From contig NZ_JAMTCI010000002.1 of assembly GCF_024171765.1 (NCBI RefSeq), forward strand, positions 186,001 to 250,000: DNA of 64,000 nucleotides, given 5' to 3'. The notes below the pieces were generated by a model, which saw only the letters and a program-made list of their open reading frames with translations, had not been told where the DNA came from and did no database searches. The stretch's first letter is position 1. Every line of letters begins with the position of its first letter. This document shows positions 1-9,020 of this stretch, piece after piece. The DNA comes from Williamsia deligens (lineage in GTDB: Bacteria > Actinomycetota > Actinomycetes > Mycobacteriales > Mycobacteriaceae). A program made the position numbers and the translations under genes.

Positions 1-663
1 GCGGAAGTACGCCTGCAGCGGGATGTCGACGTGGACACCCTTCGGCACGTAGATGAAGCTGCCGCCCGACCACACCGCGGTGTTCAGCGCGGAGAACTTG
101 TTGTCGCCGGCGGGGATCACGGACCCGAAGTACTCCCGGAACAGGTCCGGGTGCTCCTTGAGCGCGGTGTCGGTGTCGAGGAAGATCACGCCCTGCTGCT
201 CGAGGTCCTCACGGATCGAGTGGTAGACGACCTCGGACTCGTACTGCGCGGCGACACCGGAGACCAGACGCTGCTTCTCGGCCTCGGGGATGCCGAGCTT
301 GTCGTAGGTGTTCTTGATGTCGGCGGGCAGGTCGTCCCAGGTGGCCGCCTGCTTCTCGCTGGACCGCACGAAGTACTTGATGTTGTCGAAGTCGATGCCG
401 TCGAGGTTGCTGCCCCAGCTCGGCATCGGCTTGCGGTCGAACGTCTGCAGCGCCTTGAGACGCGCGGCGAGCATCCACTCGGGCTCGCTCTTCTTCGACG
501 AGATGTCGGTGACGACGGCCTCGTTGATGCCGCGCTGGGCGCTCGCGCCCGCGACGTCGGAGTCCGACCATCCGTAGCCGTAGGTGCCCAGGGAGGCGAT
601 GGTCTCCTCTTGCGTCAACGGGGAGGTCGCGCCTGCAGAGGTGCGGGGGTCAGTGACGGTCAT
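1..663 (-). CDS. sufB: Fe-S cluster assembly protein SufB (N-terminal part, cut by window edge)
   Basis: Scaffold subunit of the cytoplasmic SufBCD complex, which builds Fe-S clusters and passes them to apoproteins. The first 221 residues are present; the gene runs off the left edge (the family is about 470-480 residues). The translated start MTVTDPRTSAG and the segments GYGWSDSDVAG, EPEWMLAARLKAL and FIYVPKGVHVDIPLQAYFR are typical SufB. The ATG at 661-663 lies inside the end of sufR (14-nt overlap), so the two are co-transcribed and probably translationally coupled, as in the mycobacterial suf operon. Identification is secure; only completeness is missing. Confidence 0.96.
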   Translation of the reverse strand, partial: MTVTDPRTSAGATSPLTQEETIASLGTYGYGWSDSDVAGASAQRGINEAVVTDISSKKSEPEWMLAARLKALQTFDRKPMPSWGSNLDGIDFDNIKYFVRSSEKQAATWDDLPADIKNTYDKLGIPEAEKQRLVSGVAAQYESEVVYHSIREDLEQQGVIFLDTDTALKEHPDLFREYFGSVIPAGDNKFSALNTAVWSGGSFIYVPKGVHVDIPLQAYFR

Positions 664-1492
664 CGGAGTCCTCTCGATGGGTGGTGGCGGTCGGCGACGG
701 GGGCTGTACGTCGGCCGCCGGTGATGATCGGTCCCGGCCGGGGCCGGGGGATCGATCGTCCCGGTCGCCCGCAGGGGCGCCGGTGGAGGTCGGGGAGGTG
801 AGCGGGACATGGGTGGTGCAGGCGCAGTCGCCGTTGGCGATCGTGGCGAGCCGCTGGACGTGGGTGCCCAACAGCGCGGTGAACCGTTCGGTCTCCGCCT
901 CGCACAGTTCGGGGAACTCGGTCGCGACGTGGCCGACCGGGCAGTGGTGCTGGCAGATCTGGACGCCGTTGCCCACCCGCCGGGTGTCGGCAGAGTATCC
1001 CGACCGCGTCAGCGCCTCGGCAATCTGTCCGGCGGTGCGTTCGACGGCGTCGGGGTCGCTCTCGGCGCGTTCCGGGCTGGTGGGCTCGACGCCGGTCACG
1101 AGATCACCGATGCGATCGGCCGCGAACGCGCGGACGGCGGCGTCGCCGCCGATGTCACGGAGACGACGCATGGCCGCGCCGGCGAGGTCGTCGTAGGCGT
1201 GGGGCAGGCCGCCGCGCCCGCGGGAGGTCAGCCGGAACTGCTTGGCGGGGCGGCCGCGTCCCCGCCGGGCGTACCGCGACGACTCGCCGGATGTCACCCG
1301 CCCGTCGGCGATCAGGGCCTCGAGGTGACGTCGGACACCACCGGCGCTGACCCCCAGCGCGTCGCCGATCTCGCTCGCCGTGCACGGCCCGTGCTCGAGC
1401 AGCAACGCGATCACGGCGGACCGGGTCTGGCCCTCCGCACCGATCGTGACGTGCGGCTCCGCGGAGCGCGCGTCGGCTGACGAGGTTTTCAC
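650..1492 (-). CDS. sufR: SufR-type Fe-S sensing transcriptional regulator
   Basis: Helix-turn-helix repressor of the suf operon that senses Fe-S cluster status. The N-terminal winged helix is visible (TASEIGDALGVSAGGVRRHL). The C-terminal half carries the cysteine pattern CQHHCPVGHVATEFPELC followed by NGDCACTTHVP, the usual cluster-ligand region. A Pro/Ser-rich tail of about 45 residues follows. I chose the GTG at 1490-1492 (280 residues): GACACT lies 6 nt upstream, matching the leaderless pattern seen elsewhere here. GTG at 1495 is an alternative, and the frame stays open to 1654. It is divergent from mptB and overlaps sufB by 14 nt. It is likely autoregulated. Confidence 0.92.
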   Translation of the reverse strand: MKTSSADARSAEPHVTIGAEGQTRSAVIALLLEHGPCTASEIGDALGVSAGGVRRHLEALIADGRVTSGESSRYARRGRGRPAKQFRLTSRGRGGLPHAYDDLAGAAMRRLRDIGGDAAVRAFAADRIGDLVTGVEPTSPERAESDPDAVERTAGQIAEALTRSGYSADTRRVGNGVQICQHHCPVGHVATEFPELCEAETERFTALLGTHVQRLATIANGDCACTTHVPLTSPTSTGAPAGDRDDRSPGPGRDRSSPAADVQPPSPTATTHREDSDDRH

Positions 1493-1493
1493 C

Positions 1494-1504
1494 ACACAAG
1501 TGTC
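1494..1504 (-). promoter_or_regulatory. Candidate sufR -10 box and SufR operator
   Basis: GACACT on the minus strand sits 6 nt before the chosen sufR start. It overlaps a small palindrome, ACAC-AA-GTGT at 1494-1503. A regulator site covering its own promoter fits autorepression by SufR. The palindrome is short and I know of no exact consensus to match it to, so this is a suggestion only. Confidence 0.3.
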
Positions 1505-1598
1505 ACCTAATTCCGACCACGGTGCCAGCAAGGGTGACCTATCCCCCCGGCACGCGCCCCGCGCGGTCGGGAGAGGCGTGTCCCGCGACGCCGCCGGA

Positions 1599-1604
1599 TA
1601 GTCT
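1599..1604 (+). promoter_or_regulatory. Leaderless -10 box of mptB
   Basis: TAGTCT followed by 6 nt and the mptB GTG at 1611. No Shine-Dalgarno sequence is present, so the transcript probably begins at the start codon. Confidence 0.55.
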
Positions 1605-1610
1605 GCACTC

Positions 1611-3560
1611 GTGTCTGACCCCGCGGCGCGCCCGAGCCCCATCGGTGCGCTCACCGGTCGCGCGCGCAGCGCGGCGAGCTACCTCGGGCTGCGCCGACGA
1701 CGCACCGCACCTCCCGCGGATCGACCCGGCGACTACGGCGTCTCGGTCGCCCGCATGCACGACCGCGAACCCGAGGTCGGGCCCCTGCTCCCCGCCGAGA
1801 GCGCCGCGCTGGCCAAGATCCGCGTCTTCGGCGCCGTCGGCTCGATCTTCATCCTGATCGGCTCGCTGGGCACCGGCGCGGTCCCCGTCCTGCAGAACCC
1901 GATCGCCGGGATGCGTCTGTTGTCGCTGCCCTCGCGGATGTGGACCACGGCGCTGACCCTGTCGATCACCGGCACCATCGTCCTCGTCCTCGCCTGGCTC
2001 ATGCTGGGGCGGTTCGCGGTCGGTCGGCTCACCGTCGAGGTGCTCGGCGGGTCTCGTCCGGAGAGGCGGATGACGCGCCGTCAGGCGGATCGGACACTGC
2101 TCGTGTGGCTCGCGCCGATCGTCGTGGCGCCCCCGCTGTTGAGCAAGGACATCTACTCCTATCTGGCGCAGAGTGCGATCGCGGCCAAGGGGATGGACCC
2201 GTACAAGATCAGCCCCGTCCGAGGGTTGGGTGTCGACCACGTCTTCACCCGGTCGGTGCCGAACCTGTGGCGCGACACCCCCGCCCCGTACGGCCCGCTG
2301 TTCCTCTGGATCGGCAAGGCCATCACGAACATCACCGGCGACAACCTCTCCGCCGCGATCCTGCTGCACCGAGTGGTCGCCCTGGTCGGCGTCGGCCTGG
2401 TGGTGTGGGCACTCCCCCGCCTCGCGCGACGCTGCGGTGTCTCGCCGGTCGCCGCGCTGTGGCTCGGGGCCCTCAACCCGCTGCTGATCCTGCATCTCGT
2501 CGGTGGCATCCACAACGAGGCACTGATGCTCGGCATGATGCTGGCCGGCATCGAGGTGTGTTTCCGCGCCATCGACTCCCCCCACCGACTGCGGCGCCCC
2601 GGATCATGGATGCCGTCGGCGACGGGATGGCTCCTGCTGGCGGGCGCGACGGTGATCGCAGCGTCGTCGATGGTGAAGATCGCCTCGCTGCTGGCCCTCG
2701 GGTTCGTCGGCATCGCCCTGGCGCGTCGCTGGGGTGCCACCCTGCCCGCGCTGCGGCACGCGCCCCGCTCGCAGTGGTGGGTGCGATCCCGGCGGTCGGT
2801 GATCGCGCTCGCGGGATCGGCCGGCCTGCTGCTGGCCGTCGCCGCCGTGGTCATCGGGGGACTGTGCGTCGGGACGGGGCTCGGTTTCGGCTGGACCAAG
2901 ACCTTGAGCACCGGGGACGTCGTCCGGTCGTGGATGTCGATGCCGACGCTGCTGGGGGTGACCGGCGGTCGCGTCGGGGTGGTGCTCGGCCTCGGCGACC
3001 ACACCCAGGCCATGCTCGACGTCGCCCGGCCGATCGGCGAGTTGATCGCGGGCGTCTTCATCGTGCGGTGGCTGCTCGCCGCGCTGGCCGGCCGCGTCCA
3101 TCCCCTCGGCGCCCTCGGCATCGCGATGGCGACCTTCGTGGTCTTCTTCCCGTTCGTGCAGGCGTGGTACCTGCTGTGGGCGATCATCCCGCTGGCCGCG
3201 TGGGCGACCGGACGGTGGTTCCGCCTCGTCGCGATCGCCGTGTCCGCCGTCATCGCCGTCGTGGTGCTCCCCACCGGCGCCGGGACCCGGGGCTTTCAGC
3301 TCGCCGAGGCCATCGTCGCCTCGATCCTGCTGACCGCCGTGCTCACCGCGGTGTTCTTCGAGCGGCCGTGGGGTCAGCGGCGAGGCCGTGAGCGAGACCA
3401 CGACGGCGCCCGCGACGACACCGCGGGGAGCGCATCCGACCCCGTCGCCGACGCGTCGTCGTACGACGATCCGTCGTCGACGGCCGTACGGTCCCCCGTC
3501 GAGTCCTCTGCGACGAACGACACACCCCGGGTCGGCGCCGCCGACCAGCGGCTCCGGTGA
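1611..3560 (+). CDS. mptB: Polyprenol-phosphomannose-dependent alpha-(1->6)-mannosyltransferase MptB
   Basis: Membrane GT-C glycosyltransferase that starts the alpha-1,6-mannan core of lipomannan and lipoarabinomannan from polyprenol-phosphate mannose. The 649-residue protein has a soluble N-terminus of about 75 residues, then many hydrophobic segments. The loop LLSKDIYSYLAQSAIAAKG carries the Asp motif expected after the first transmembrane segments of this family. The tail after about residue 585 is charged and low in complexity. Its position next to sufR matches M. tuberculosis Rv1459c. The GTG start is set by the leaderless -10 box at 1599-1604. MptA paralogues are the main alternative, but the synteny favours MptB. 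Confidence 0.9.
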   Translation: MSDPAARPSPIGALTGRARSAASYLGLRRRRTAPPADRPGDYGVSVARMHDREPEVGPLLPAESAALAKIRVFGAVGSIFILIGSLGTGAVPVLQNPIAGMRLLSLPSRMWTTALTLSITGTIVLVLAWLMLGRFAVGRLTVEVLGGSRPERRMTRRQADRTLLVWLAPIVVAPPLLSKDIYSYLAQSAIAAKGMDPYKISPVRGLGVDHVFTRSVPNLWRDTPAPYGPLFLWIGKAITNITGDNLSAAILLHRVVALVGVGLVVWALPRLARRCGVSPVAALWLGALNPLLILHLVGGIHNEALMLGMMLAGIEVCFRAIDSPHRLRRPGSWMPSATGWLLLAGATVIAASSMVKIASLLALGFVGIALARRWGATLPALRHAPRSQWWVRSRRSVIALAGSAGLLLAVAAVVIGGLCVGTGLGFGWTKTLSTGDVVRSWMSMPTLLGVTGGRVGVVLGLGDHTQAMLDVARPIGELIAGVFIVRWLLAALAGRVHPLGALGIAMATFVVFFPFVQAWYLLWAIIPLAAWATGRWFRLVAIAVSAVIAVVVLPTGAGTRGFQLAEAIVASILLTAVLTAVFFERPWGQRRGRERDHDGARDDTAGSASDPVADASSYDDPSSTAVRSPVESSATNDTPRVGAADQRLR

Positions 3561-3617
3561 TCGCGGCCGCACGACGCGGTCGCACTGCCCCACGGCGGGA
3601 CCGGCCCGCGCGGCGCA

Positions 3618-3623
3618 TAGTGT
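3618..3623 (+). promoter_or_regulatory. Leaderless -10 box of the ABC transporter genes
   Basis: TAGTGT followed by 7 nt and the GTG at 3631, with no Shine-Dalgarno sequence. This fixes the ATPase start at 3631 rather than an upstream in-frame codon. Confidence 0.55.
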
Positions 3624-3630
3624 TGTCCTC

Positions 3631-4566
3631 GTGAACAGCCCGACCGGAGCTGCGGCCGTGGATGTCGCGGGCCTCGTCAAACGCTATGACGGGACGACCG
3701 CTGTCGACGGCATCGACCTGCGTGCCGAGCGCGGCCAGGTGGTCGCGCTGCTCGGACCCAACGGGGCCGGCAAGACCACCACCGTCGAGATCTGCGAGGG
3801 CTTCCTCGCCCCCGACGACGGCACCGTCCGCATCCTCGGACTCGACCCCATCGCCGACAACGAGGCCCTGCGCCCCCGTATCGGCGTGATGTTGCAGGGC
3901 GGCGGCGCCTACCCGGGTGCCCGTGCCGGCGAGATGTTGCGCCTGTGCGCGGCCTACTCCGCCGACCCGATCGACCCCGACTGGCTGCTCGACACGCTCG
4001 GCCTCCGGGAGGCCCAACGCACCGCCTACCGTCGCCTCTCCGGCGGTCAGCAGCAACGGCTCGGTCTCGCCTGCGCCCTGGTCGGGCGTCCGGAGCTGGT
4101 CTTCCTCGACGAGCCGACCGCGGGACTCGACGCGGCCGCGCGGATCCTCGTGTGGGAACTCATCGACAGCCTCCGCTCCGACGGCGTGTGCGTCGTGCTG
4201 ACGACCCATCTCATGGACGAGGCCGAACAGCTCGCCGACGACCTCGTGATCATCGACCGGGGCCGGGTCGTCGCCCACGGCACCCCCGCCGAGGTGACCA
4301 GCCGCGGCGCCGAGAACGAGCTGCGGTTCCGTGCCCCCCGCGGCCTCGACCTGGACCTGCTGCGCTCGATCCTCGCCGAGGAATACGAGACCAGCGAGGT
4401 CACGCCGGGCACCTATCTCGTGGCCGGCCCGGTGACCCCCGAGGTCATCGCCGCGGTGACCGCGTGGTGCGCCCGCATCAACGTGTTGGCCACCGACATG
4501 CGGGTGGAGACACGCAGCCTCGAGGACGTCTTCCTCGACCTCACCGGACGGGACCTCCGCGGATGA
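3631..4566 (+). CDS. ABC transporter ATP-binding protein (ABC-2 type exporter)
   Basis: Cytoplasmic ATPase that powers the permease encoded next door. It has 311 residues with Walker A GPNGAGKT (residues 42-49), the signature LSGGQ (136-140), Walker B ending in LVFLDEPTAGLD (Asp160-Glu161) and an H-loop TTHLMDEAEQ. The C-terminal extension is typical of drug or lipid exporter ATPases. The stop overlaps the permease start by ATGA at 4563-4566, so the two are coupled. The position matches M. tuberculosis Rv1458c. The substrate is unknown; the neighbours mptB and ctaA do not settle it. Confidence 0.93.
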   Translation: MNSPTGAAAVDVAGLVKRYDGTTAVDGIDLRAERGQVVALLGPNGAGKTTTVEICEGFLAPDDGTVRILGLDPIADNEALRPRIGVMLQGGGAYPGARAGEMLRLCAAYSADPIDPDWLLDTLGLREAQRTAYRRLSGGQQQRLGLACALVGRPELVFLDEPTAGLDAAARILVWELIDSLRSDGVCVVLTTHLMDEAEQLADDLVIIDRGRVVAHGTPAEVTSRGAENELRFRAPRGLDLDLLRSILAEEYETSEVTPGTYLVAGPVTPEVIAAVTAWCARINVLATDMRVETRSLEDVFLDLTGRDLRG

Positions 4567-5372
4567 CCGACCTACGCGCCGACGGACGTCGCCCCTCCGG
4601 CGGTCCCCGGTTCACCCCCGGGCAGTTCACCCCACGCCCCCAGCCCGCACCGGTCCTGCAGATGCTCATGGCGCAGTCGCGCATGGAGCTGCGACTCCTG
4701 CTGCGCAACGGCGAACAGCTGCTGCTCACCCTGTTCATCCCCGTCACGATGCTCATCGGCCTGTGCCTGCTGCCGATCGCGACCCACGGCGAGTCGCGCG
4801 CGGACCGGTTCGTGCCCGCGATCATGACCGTGGCCGTCATGTCGACGGCGTTCACCGGTCAGGCGATCGCGGTCGGCTTCGACCGGCGGTACGGGGCGCT
4901 CAAACGACTCGGTGCCACACCGCTCCCCCGGTGGGGGGTCATCGCGGGCAAGTCGATCGCCGTCGCCATCGTCGTCGTGCTGCAGGCCGTCGTCCTCGGT
5001 GCGATCGGTGTCGCCTTCGGGTGGGACGTCGGCCCGGGTGGACTCCTCGTCGGGGCGGTGGCCATCGCGATCGGCACCCTGACCTTCTCCGCGCTCGGAC
5101 TGCTGCTCGGCGGGACGCTGCGCGCCGAGATCGTGCTCGCCCTGGCCAACATCGCGTGGTTCGTCTTCATCGGCATCGGCAGCCTCGTCGTGGCCGGGTC
5201 GTCGGTGCCCGAGGCCGTGCGCTGGGTGGCGCGGTGCTCGCCGTCGGGTGCGCTCGCCGAGGCGCTGCACCAGGCGACGCGCCTGTCGGTCGACTGGGTC
5301 GGTTTCGGCGTCCTCATCGCGTGGGGCGTCGTCGCCGCGGCGGCCGCCGTCCGCTGTTTTCGGTTCACCTGA
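4563..5372 (+). CDS. ABC-2 type transporter permease
   Basis: Integral membrane partner of the preceding ATPase. It has 269 residues with a Pro-rich cytoplasmic N-terminus of about 45 residues, then about six hydrophobic segments from LLLTLFIPVTMLIGLCLL onwards. The loop GFDRRYGALKRLGATPLPR is characteristic of ABC-2 permeases. The start ATG overlaps the ATPase stop. It corresponds by position to M. tuberculosis Rv1457c. Exported substrate unknown. Confidence 0.9.
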   Translation: MTDLRADGRRPSGGPRFTPGQFTPRPQPAPVLQMLMAQSRMELRLLLRNGEQLLLTLFIPVTMLIGLCLLPIATHGESRADRFVPAIMTVAVMSTAFTGQAIAVGFDRRYGALKRLGATPLPRWGVIAGKSIAVAIVVVLQAVVLGAIGVAFGWDVGPGGLLVGAVAIAIGTLTFSALGLLLGGTLRAEIVLALANIAWFVFIGIGSLVVAGSSVPEAVRWVARCSPSGALAEALHQATRLSVDWVGFGVLIAWGVVAAAAAVRCFRFT

Positions 5373-5382
5373 GTCGCGGCGA

Positions 5383-5388
5383 TACCAT
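5383..5388 (+). promoter_or_regulatory. Leaderless -10 box of ctaA
   Basis: TACCAT followed by 7 nt and the GTG at 5396. It lies just after the permease stop, so ctaA probably has its own promoter. Confidence 0.5.
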
Positions 5389-5395
5389 CGGTCTC

Positions 5396-6388
5396 GTGCT
5401 CTACCGCGGCTTCACACGACTCGTCGATCTCCTGCCCATGGTCTCCCGGCGCGTCCAGGTGGTGATCGCCGTCCTGGTGGTGGTGACCCAGGCGGGCATC
5501 GCCGTCACCGGGTCCATCGTGCGGGTGACCGCGTCCGGCCTGGGCTGCCCGACGTGGCCCCAGTGCTTCCCGGGGAGCTTCACCCCCGAGCCGCACCAGG
5601 AGGTCGCCGGCATCCACCAGGCCGTCGAGTTCGGCAACCGGATGCTCACCTTCGCCGTCGTGGCCACCGCCGCGGCCATCGTGATCGCCGTGGTCCGCGC
5701 GAAGCGTCGTCGCGAGGTGAAGGTCTACGCCTGGTTGATCCCCCTGTCGACGGTCGCGCAGGCCGTCATCGGCGGCATCACCGTGCTCACGGGCCTGCTG
5801 TGGTGGACGGTCGCGATCCACCTGCTCGTCTCCATGGCGATGGTGTGGCTGTCGGTGCTGCTCCTGGAGAAGGTGCGCGAACCCGACGACGGCGAGGCAC
5901 TCCCCCTCGTGCCGACGCCGCTGCGGTGGCTGACCGCCCTCTCGGGCGCGATCATGGCCGTCGTCCTCGTCGCCGGGACCATGGTGACCGGCGCCGGACC
6001 CCACGCGGGTGACGCCAGCATCGAGAAGCCCGTCCCGCGTCTCGCGGTGGCCATCACGACCCTCGTGCACTTCCACGCGGAGATGATGGTCGCCTACCTC
6101 GCGCTCATCGTGGCGCTGGGCTTCGGTCTCGCCGCGGTCGGGGCCTCGCCCGCCATCCGTCGACGTCTGTACGTCGTCGTCGCCACCATCGTCGTGCAGG
6201 CCGCGATCGGGATCACGCAGTACGCGACCGGCATCCCCGAGGGTCTCGTCGTGCTGCACGTGGCGGGCGCGGCGGCATGCGTCGCGGCCACCGCCGCGCT
6301 GTGGGTGTCGCTGCGCCCCCGGCGGCTGATTCCCGCACAGGTTGACGCCGACATCCGCGCCCGCGGCGAGGCCGCCGAACTCGGCTGA
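5396..6388 (+). CDS. ctaA: Heme A synthase (COX15/CtaA)
   Basis: Membrane enzyme that oxidises the C8 methyl of heme O to the formyl of heme A for cytochrome c oxidase. It has 330 residues and eight hydrophobic segments. The N-terminal half shows SGLGCPTWPQC, with the paired cysteines of this family, and HQAVEFGNR with a heme-binding His. The second half repeats the pattern around VHFHAEMMVAY and VLHVAGAAA. ctaB, which makes heme O, lies 1.4 kb downstream on the other strand. The GTG start is fixed by the -10 box 7 nt upstream. Confidence 0.94.
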   Translation: MLYRGFTRLVDLLPMVSRRVQVVIAVLVVVTQAGIAVTGSIVRVTASGLGCPTWPQCFPGSFTPEPHQEVAGIHQAVEFGNRMLTFAVVATAAAIVIAVVRAKRRREVKVYAWLIPLSTVAQAVIGGITVLTGLLWWTVAIHLLVSMAMVWLSVLLLEKVREPDDGEALPLVPTPLRWLTALSGAIMAVVLVAGTMVTGAGPHAGDASIEKPVPRLAVAITTLVHFHAEMMVAYLALIVALGFGLAAVGASPAIRRRLYVVVATIVVQAAIGITQYATGIPEGLVVLHVAGAAACVAATAALWVSLRPRRLIPAQVDADIRARGEAAELG

Positions 6389-6415
6389 CCCCGCCGGACG
6401 GGATCGAGCTGTCCG

Positions 6416-6763
6416 TCAGGTGTTGGCGACCCAGCCCGCCATCTGCTTCCAGTGGCCCGGGCGCGGCGTCGCGACGCTGCTGAGCTCGCGGTCCCACTCG
6501 GCGGTGGTGAGGCCCTCCACGGCGTCCACCACGGCGTGTGCGGTGGCGACGTCGGCCACGACCTGGTCACCGATCACACCGCCGTCCTGGGCGACCATGA
6601 GGATGCGTACCCCGGAGGCCCCGATCGGCTCGATGACGGCGCTCGCGGCACCGCCGCCGCGGCGCACGAAGCGGGTCGCGGCCGCGACCGCGGCCTTCGG
6701 CGCGCGCGCCGGCGAACCGGTCTTCTCGGAGTCCGTGCTCTCCGGTGCGTTCTGCTCAGCCAT
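6416..6763 (-). CDS. Conserved hypothetical protein, 115 residues
   Basis: No function recognised. The N-terminus is polar (MAEQNAPESTDSEKTGSPAR), then comes an Ala/Arg-rich helix and an alpha/beta-looking part with GVRILMVAQDGGVIGDQVVA. There is no signal peptide or membrane segment. TAGGAT lies 7 nt before the ATG, so it has its own leaderless promoter. It sits between ctaA (convergent, 27 bp apart) and qor (divergent). Mycobacteria have a small unknown gene at this same place. A role near heme or quinone metabolism would be a guess from location only. Confidence 0.75.
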   Translation of the reverse strand: MAEQNAPESTDSEKTGSPARAPKAAVAAATRFVRRGGGAASAVIEPIGASGVRILMVAQDGGVIGDQVVADVATAHAVVDAVEGLTTAEWDRELSSVATPRPGHWKQMAGWVANT

Positions 6764-6770
6764 GCCACGG

Positions 6771-6776
6771 ATCCTA
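6771..6776 (-). promoter_or_regulatory. Leaderless -10 box of the 6416-6763 gene
   Basis: TAGGAT on the minus strand, 7 nt before the ATG at 6763. Confidence 0.55.
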
Positions 6777-6810
6777 TCGGGGCGGTGGGTCGGTTCCCCG
6801 CGCCCGGGCG

Positions 6811-6816
6811 TAGAAC
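6811..6816 (+). promoter_or_regulatory. Leaderless -10 box of qor
   Basis: TAGAAC followed by 6 nt and ATG at 6823. The last base departs from TANNNT, but the spacing fits the other leaderless starts here. Confidence 0.4.
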
Positions 6817-6822
6817 GGACCC

Positions 6823-7806
6823 ATGCGTGCAGTCCATGTGTCCCGCCACGGCGGACCCGAGGTCCTCGAGCCCGTGACCGTCGACGACCCGACGCCCGGT
6901 CCCGGTGACCTGCTGGTCCGCGTCGGCGGGGTCGGGGTCAACTTCATCGACACCTACCTGCGGTCGGGGTACTACCCGTCCACCCCGCCGTACATCCCCG
7001 GGACGGAGGGTGCGGGCACCGTCGTCGCCGTCGGTGACGGCGTGTCCGACCCGGAGGTCGGGACCCGCGTCGCGTGGTGCGACGTCCCGAACAGCTACGC
7101 GGAGCTCGTGGTGGTCCCGGCGGATAGGGCTGTCGTCGTCCCCGACGGCGTCGACGACGCCGTCGCCGCCACGGTCCTGCTCCAGGGGTGCACCGCGCAC
7201 TACCTCCTCGACGGTGTGTCCCACCCCCGCGGCAGCGACGACCCGGGCGGCCCCGACACGGTGCTCATGCACGCCGGGGCCGGCGGCGTCGGACTGATCC
7301 TCACCCGGTTGGCCGCCGCACGCGGCATCCGGGTGATCACCACCGTCTCGACGGACGCCAAGGAGCAGCTGTCCCGGGACGCAGGGGCGGCGCACGTCCT
7401 GCGCTACGGCGACGACGTCGGCTCGACGGTGCGCGATCTCACCGACGGACGGGGTGTCGTCGCCGTGTACGACGGCGTCGGGGCCGACACGTTCGAACAG
7501 AGCCTCCTCGCGACGGCTCGACGCGGAACCGTGGCGCTGTTCGGCGCCGCGAGCGGTCCTGTCCCCCCGTTCGACCTGCAACGTCTGAACGGGCTGGGGT
7601 CGTTGTTCGTCACCCGCCCGACCCTGGCGCACCACATCGCCGACGCAGAGGAGTTCGCCTGGCGCACCTCGGCGGTGATGGGTGCCGTGGCCGACGGGAC
7701 CGTGCCCATGCGCGTGGACCACCGCTATCCGCTGGATCAGGCCCAGCAGGCGCACACCGATCTCGAGGCGCGGGCCACCACCGGATCGATCGCGCTCATC
7801 CCCTGA
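6823..7806 (+). CDS. qor: Quinone oxidoreductase (zinc-free MDR family)
   Basis: NADPH-dependent quinone reductase of the medium-chain dehydrogenase superfamily. It has 327 residues. The N-terminal GroES-like domain has GVGVNFIDTYLRSGYYP and GTEGAGTVVAVGDGV. The Rossmann half has VLMHAGAGGVGLILTRLAA, the AxxGxxG NADP-binding signature of quinone reductases, and the family segment LQGCTAHYLLDG. No structural zinc cysteines are seen, as expected for QOR. It is convergent with ctaB, 15 bp away. M. tuberculosis has qor (Rv1454c) in the same place. Confidence 0.92.
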   Translation: MRAVHVSRHGGPEVLEPVTVDDPTPGPGDLLVRVGGVGVNFIDTYLRSGYYPSTPPYIPGTEGAGTVVAVGDGVSDPEVGTRVAWCDVPNSYAELVVVPADRAVVVPDGVDDAVAATVLLQGCTAHYLLDGVSHPRGSDDPGGPDTVLMHAGAGGVGLILTRLAAARGIRVITTVSTDAKEQLSRDAGAAHVLRYGDDVGSTVRDLTDGRGVVAVYDGVGADTFEQSLLATARRGTVALFGAASGPVPPFDLQRLNGLGSLFVTRPTLAHHIADAEEFAWRTSAVMGAVADGTVPMRVDHRYPLDQAQQAHTDLEARATTGSIALIP

Positions 7807-7821
7807 CCCGGGCGCGGGCGA

Positions 7822-8802
7822 TCAGAAGGTCGCGAGCACCGTCGGCAGGTGGATGACCGAGTCGAGGGCGAGACCGCAGAAGACGATCGCCAGGTACTCG
7901 TTGGACTGCAGGAACACCCGCAGCGGCGCGATCGGCTCGCCGCGTTGCGTCGAGGCGTACAGCTTGTGCACGGCACGCAGGAACCATGCGCCCGCCGCCA
8001 CGGCGACGGCGGCGTAGATCCACCCCGTGGCGAGGACCAGCACGAGCGTGGCCGCGACCGTGGCCCAGGTGTAGAAGACCATCTGTCGGGCGACCTGCTG
8101 CTCGGTGGCGACGACCGGCAGCATCGGCACACCGGCCGCCGCGTAGTCCTCCTTGTAGCGCATCGCCAGGGCCCAGGTGTGCGGCGGCGTCCAGAAGAAG
8201 ATCACCAGGAACAGCACCACGGGCTGCCAGGACAGGCTGCCGGTGACCGCGGCCCACCCGACCAGCGTCGGCATGCACCCGGCGGCACCGCCCCACACCA
8301 CGTTCTGCCAGGTCCGGCGCTTGAGGATCATCGTGTAGACGCCGACGTAGAACGCGATGGTCGCCATCACGAGCAGCGCAGCCAGCAGGTTCGCGAACAG
8401 CCACAGGACGACGAACGACGCCGCACCGAGCACGATGCCGAACGCCAGCGCATGCCACCGGCCGACGGCCTGTCGGGCCAGGGGGCGGCGGGCGGTGCGC
8501 TTCATCTTCTGGTCGATGTCGGCGTCGACGACCATGTTCAACGTGTTGGCGCTGCCCGCCCCGAGCCATCCACCGACCAGGGTCACGGCGATCAGCCCGA
8601 TGTCGACCGATCCGCGGTCGGCCAGGAGCATCACGGGCACCGTCGCGACCAGCAGCAGTTCGATGACGCGCGGCTTGGTCAGCGCGATGTAGGCGAGGAC
8701 GAGATCGCGGGCGCGGCGCAGCGGTGTCGACGGACCGGGGTCACCCGCGGGGGGCCGGGGGGCGGCCGACGTACGAGCGCCGCCGCTGTGACCCATCTCC
8801 AC
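7822..8802 (-). CDS. ctaB: Protoheme IX farnesyltransferase (heme O synthase)
   Basis: UbiA-family membrane prenyltransferase that adds the hydroxyethylfarnesyl group to heme B, giving heme O for CtaA. The polyprenyl-diphosphate-binding Asp motif [20 protein letters not shown] and the loop [18 protein letters not shown] are clear, with about nine hydrophobic segments. I chose GTG at 8802 because GGGAGA lies 4 nt before it (326 residues). The frame is open to an ATG at 8838, with no Shine-Dalgarno, which would add 12 residues. Another ATG lies at 8796. Confidence 0.93.
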   Translation of the reverse strand: MEMGHSGGARTSAAPRPPAGDPGPSTPLRRARDLVLAYIALTKPRVIELLLVATVPVMLLADRGSVDIGLIAVTLVGGWLGAGSANTLNMVVDADIDQKMKRTARRPLARQAVGRWHALAFGIVLGAASFVVLWLFANLLAALLVMATIAFYVGVYTMILKRRTWQNVVWGGAAGCMPTLVGWAAVTGSLSWQPVVLFLVIFFWTPPHTWALAMRYKEDYAAAGVPMLPVVATEQQVARQMVFYTWATVAATLVLVLATGWIYAAVAVAAGAWFLRAVHKLYASTQRGEPIAPLRVFLQSNEYLAIVFCGLALDSVIHLPTVLATF

Positions 8803-9007
8803 TGGTTCTCCCGCTACGCTCGTCGACCCGGTGCGCATCGTCGCGTGCCGGCTGACCCCGCGCGCGTGCCGGGCCCGATCGGGCGACGGAGCGCGCGTCT
8901 ACTACAGGGAATGGTAGACGGACCCACCCCGCCGACCACAAACGGACACAGGGCCCGCACGGTCGACACCGCCCCATGTCCGGGCTCCCGGCGATGGGTA
9001 CGGCGAC

Positions 9008-9013
9008 TAGGGT
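9008..9013 (+). promoter_or_regulatory. -10 box upstream of the tkt uORF
   Basis: TAGGGT followed by 7 nt and GTG at 9021. This is the same geometry as the leaderless genes in the window, but the reading frame it starts is a short ORF rather than tkt itself. Confidence 0.5.
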
Positions 9014-9020
9014 TGAGCAC

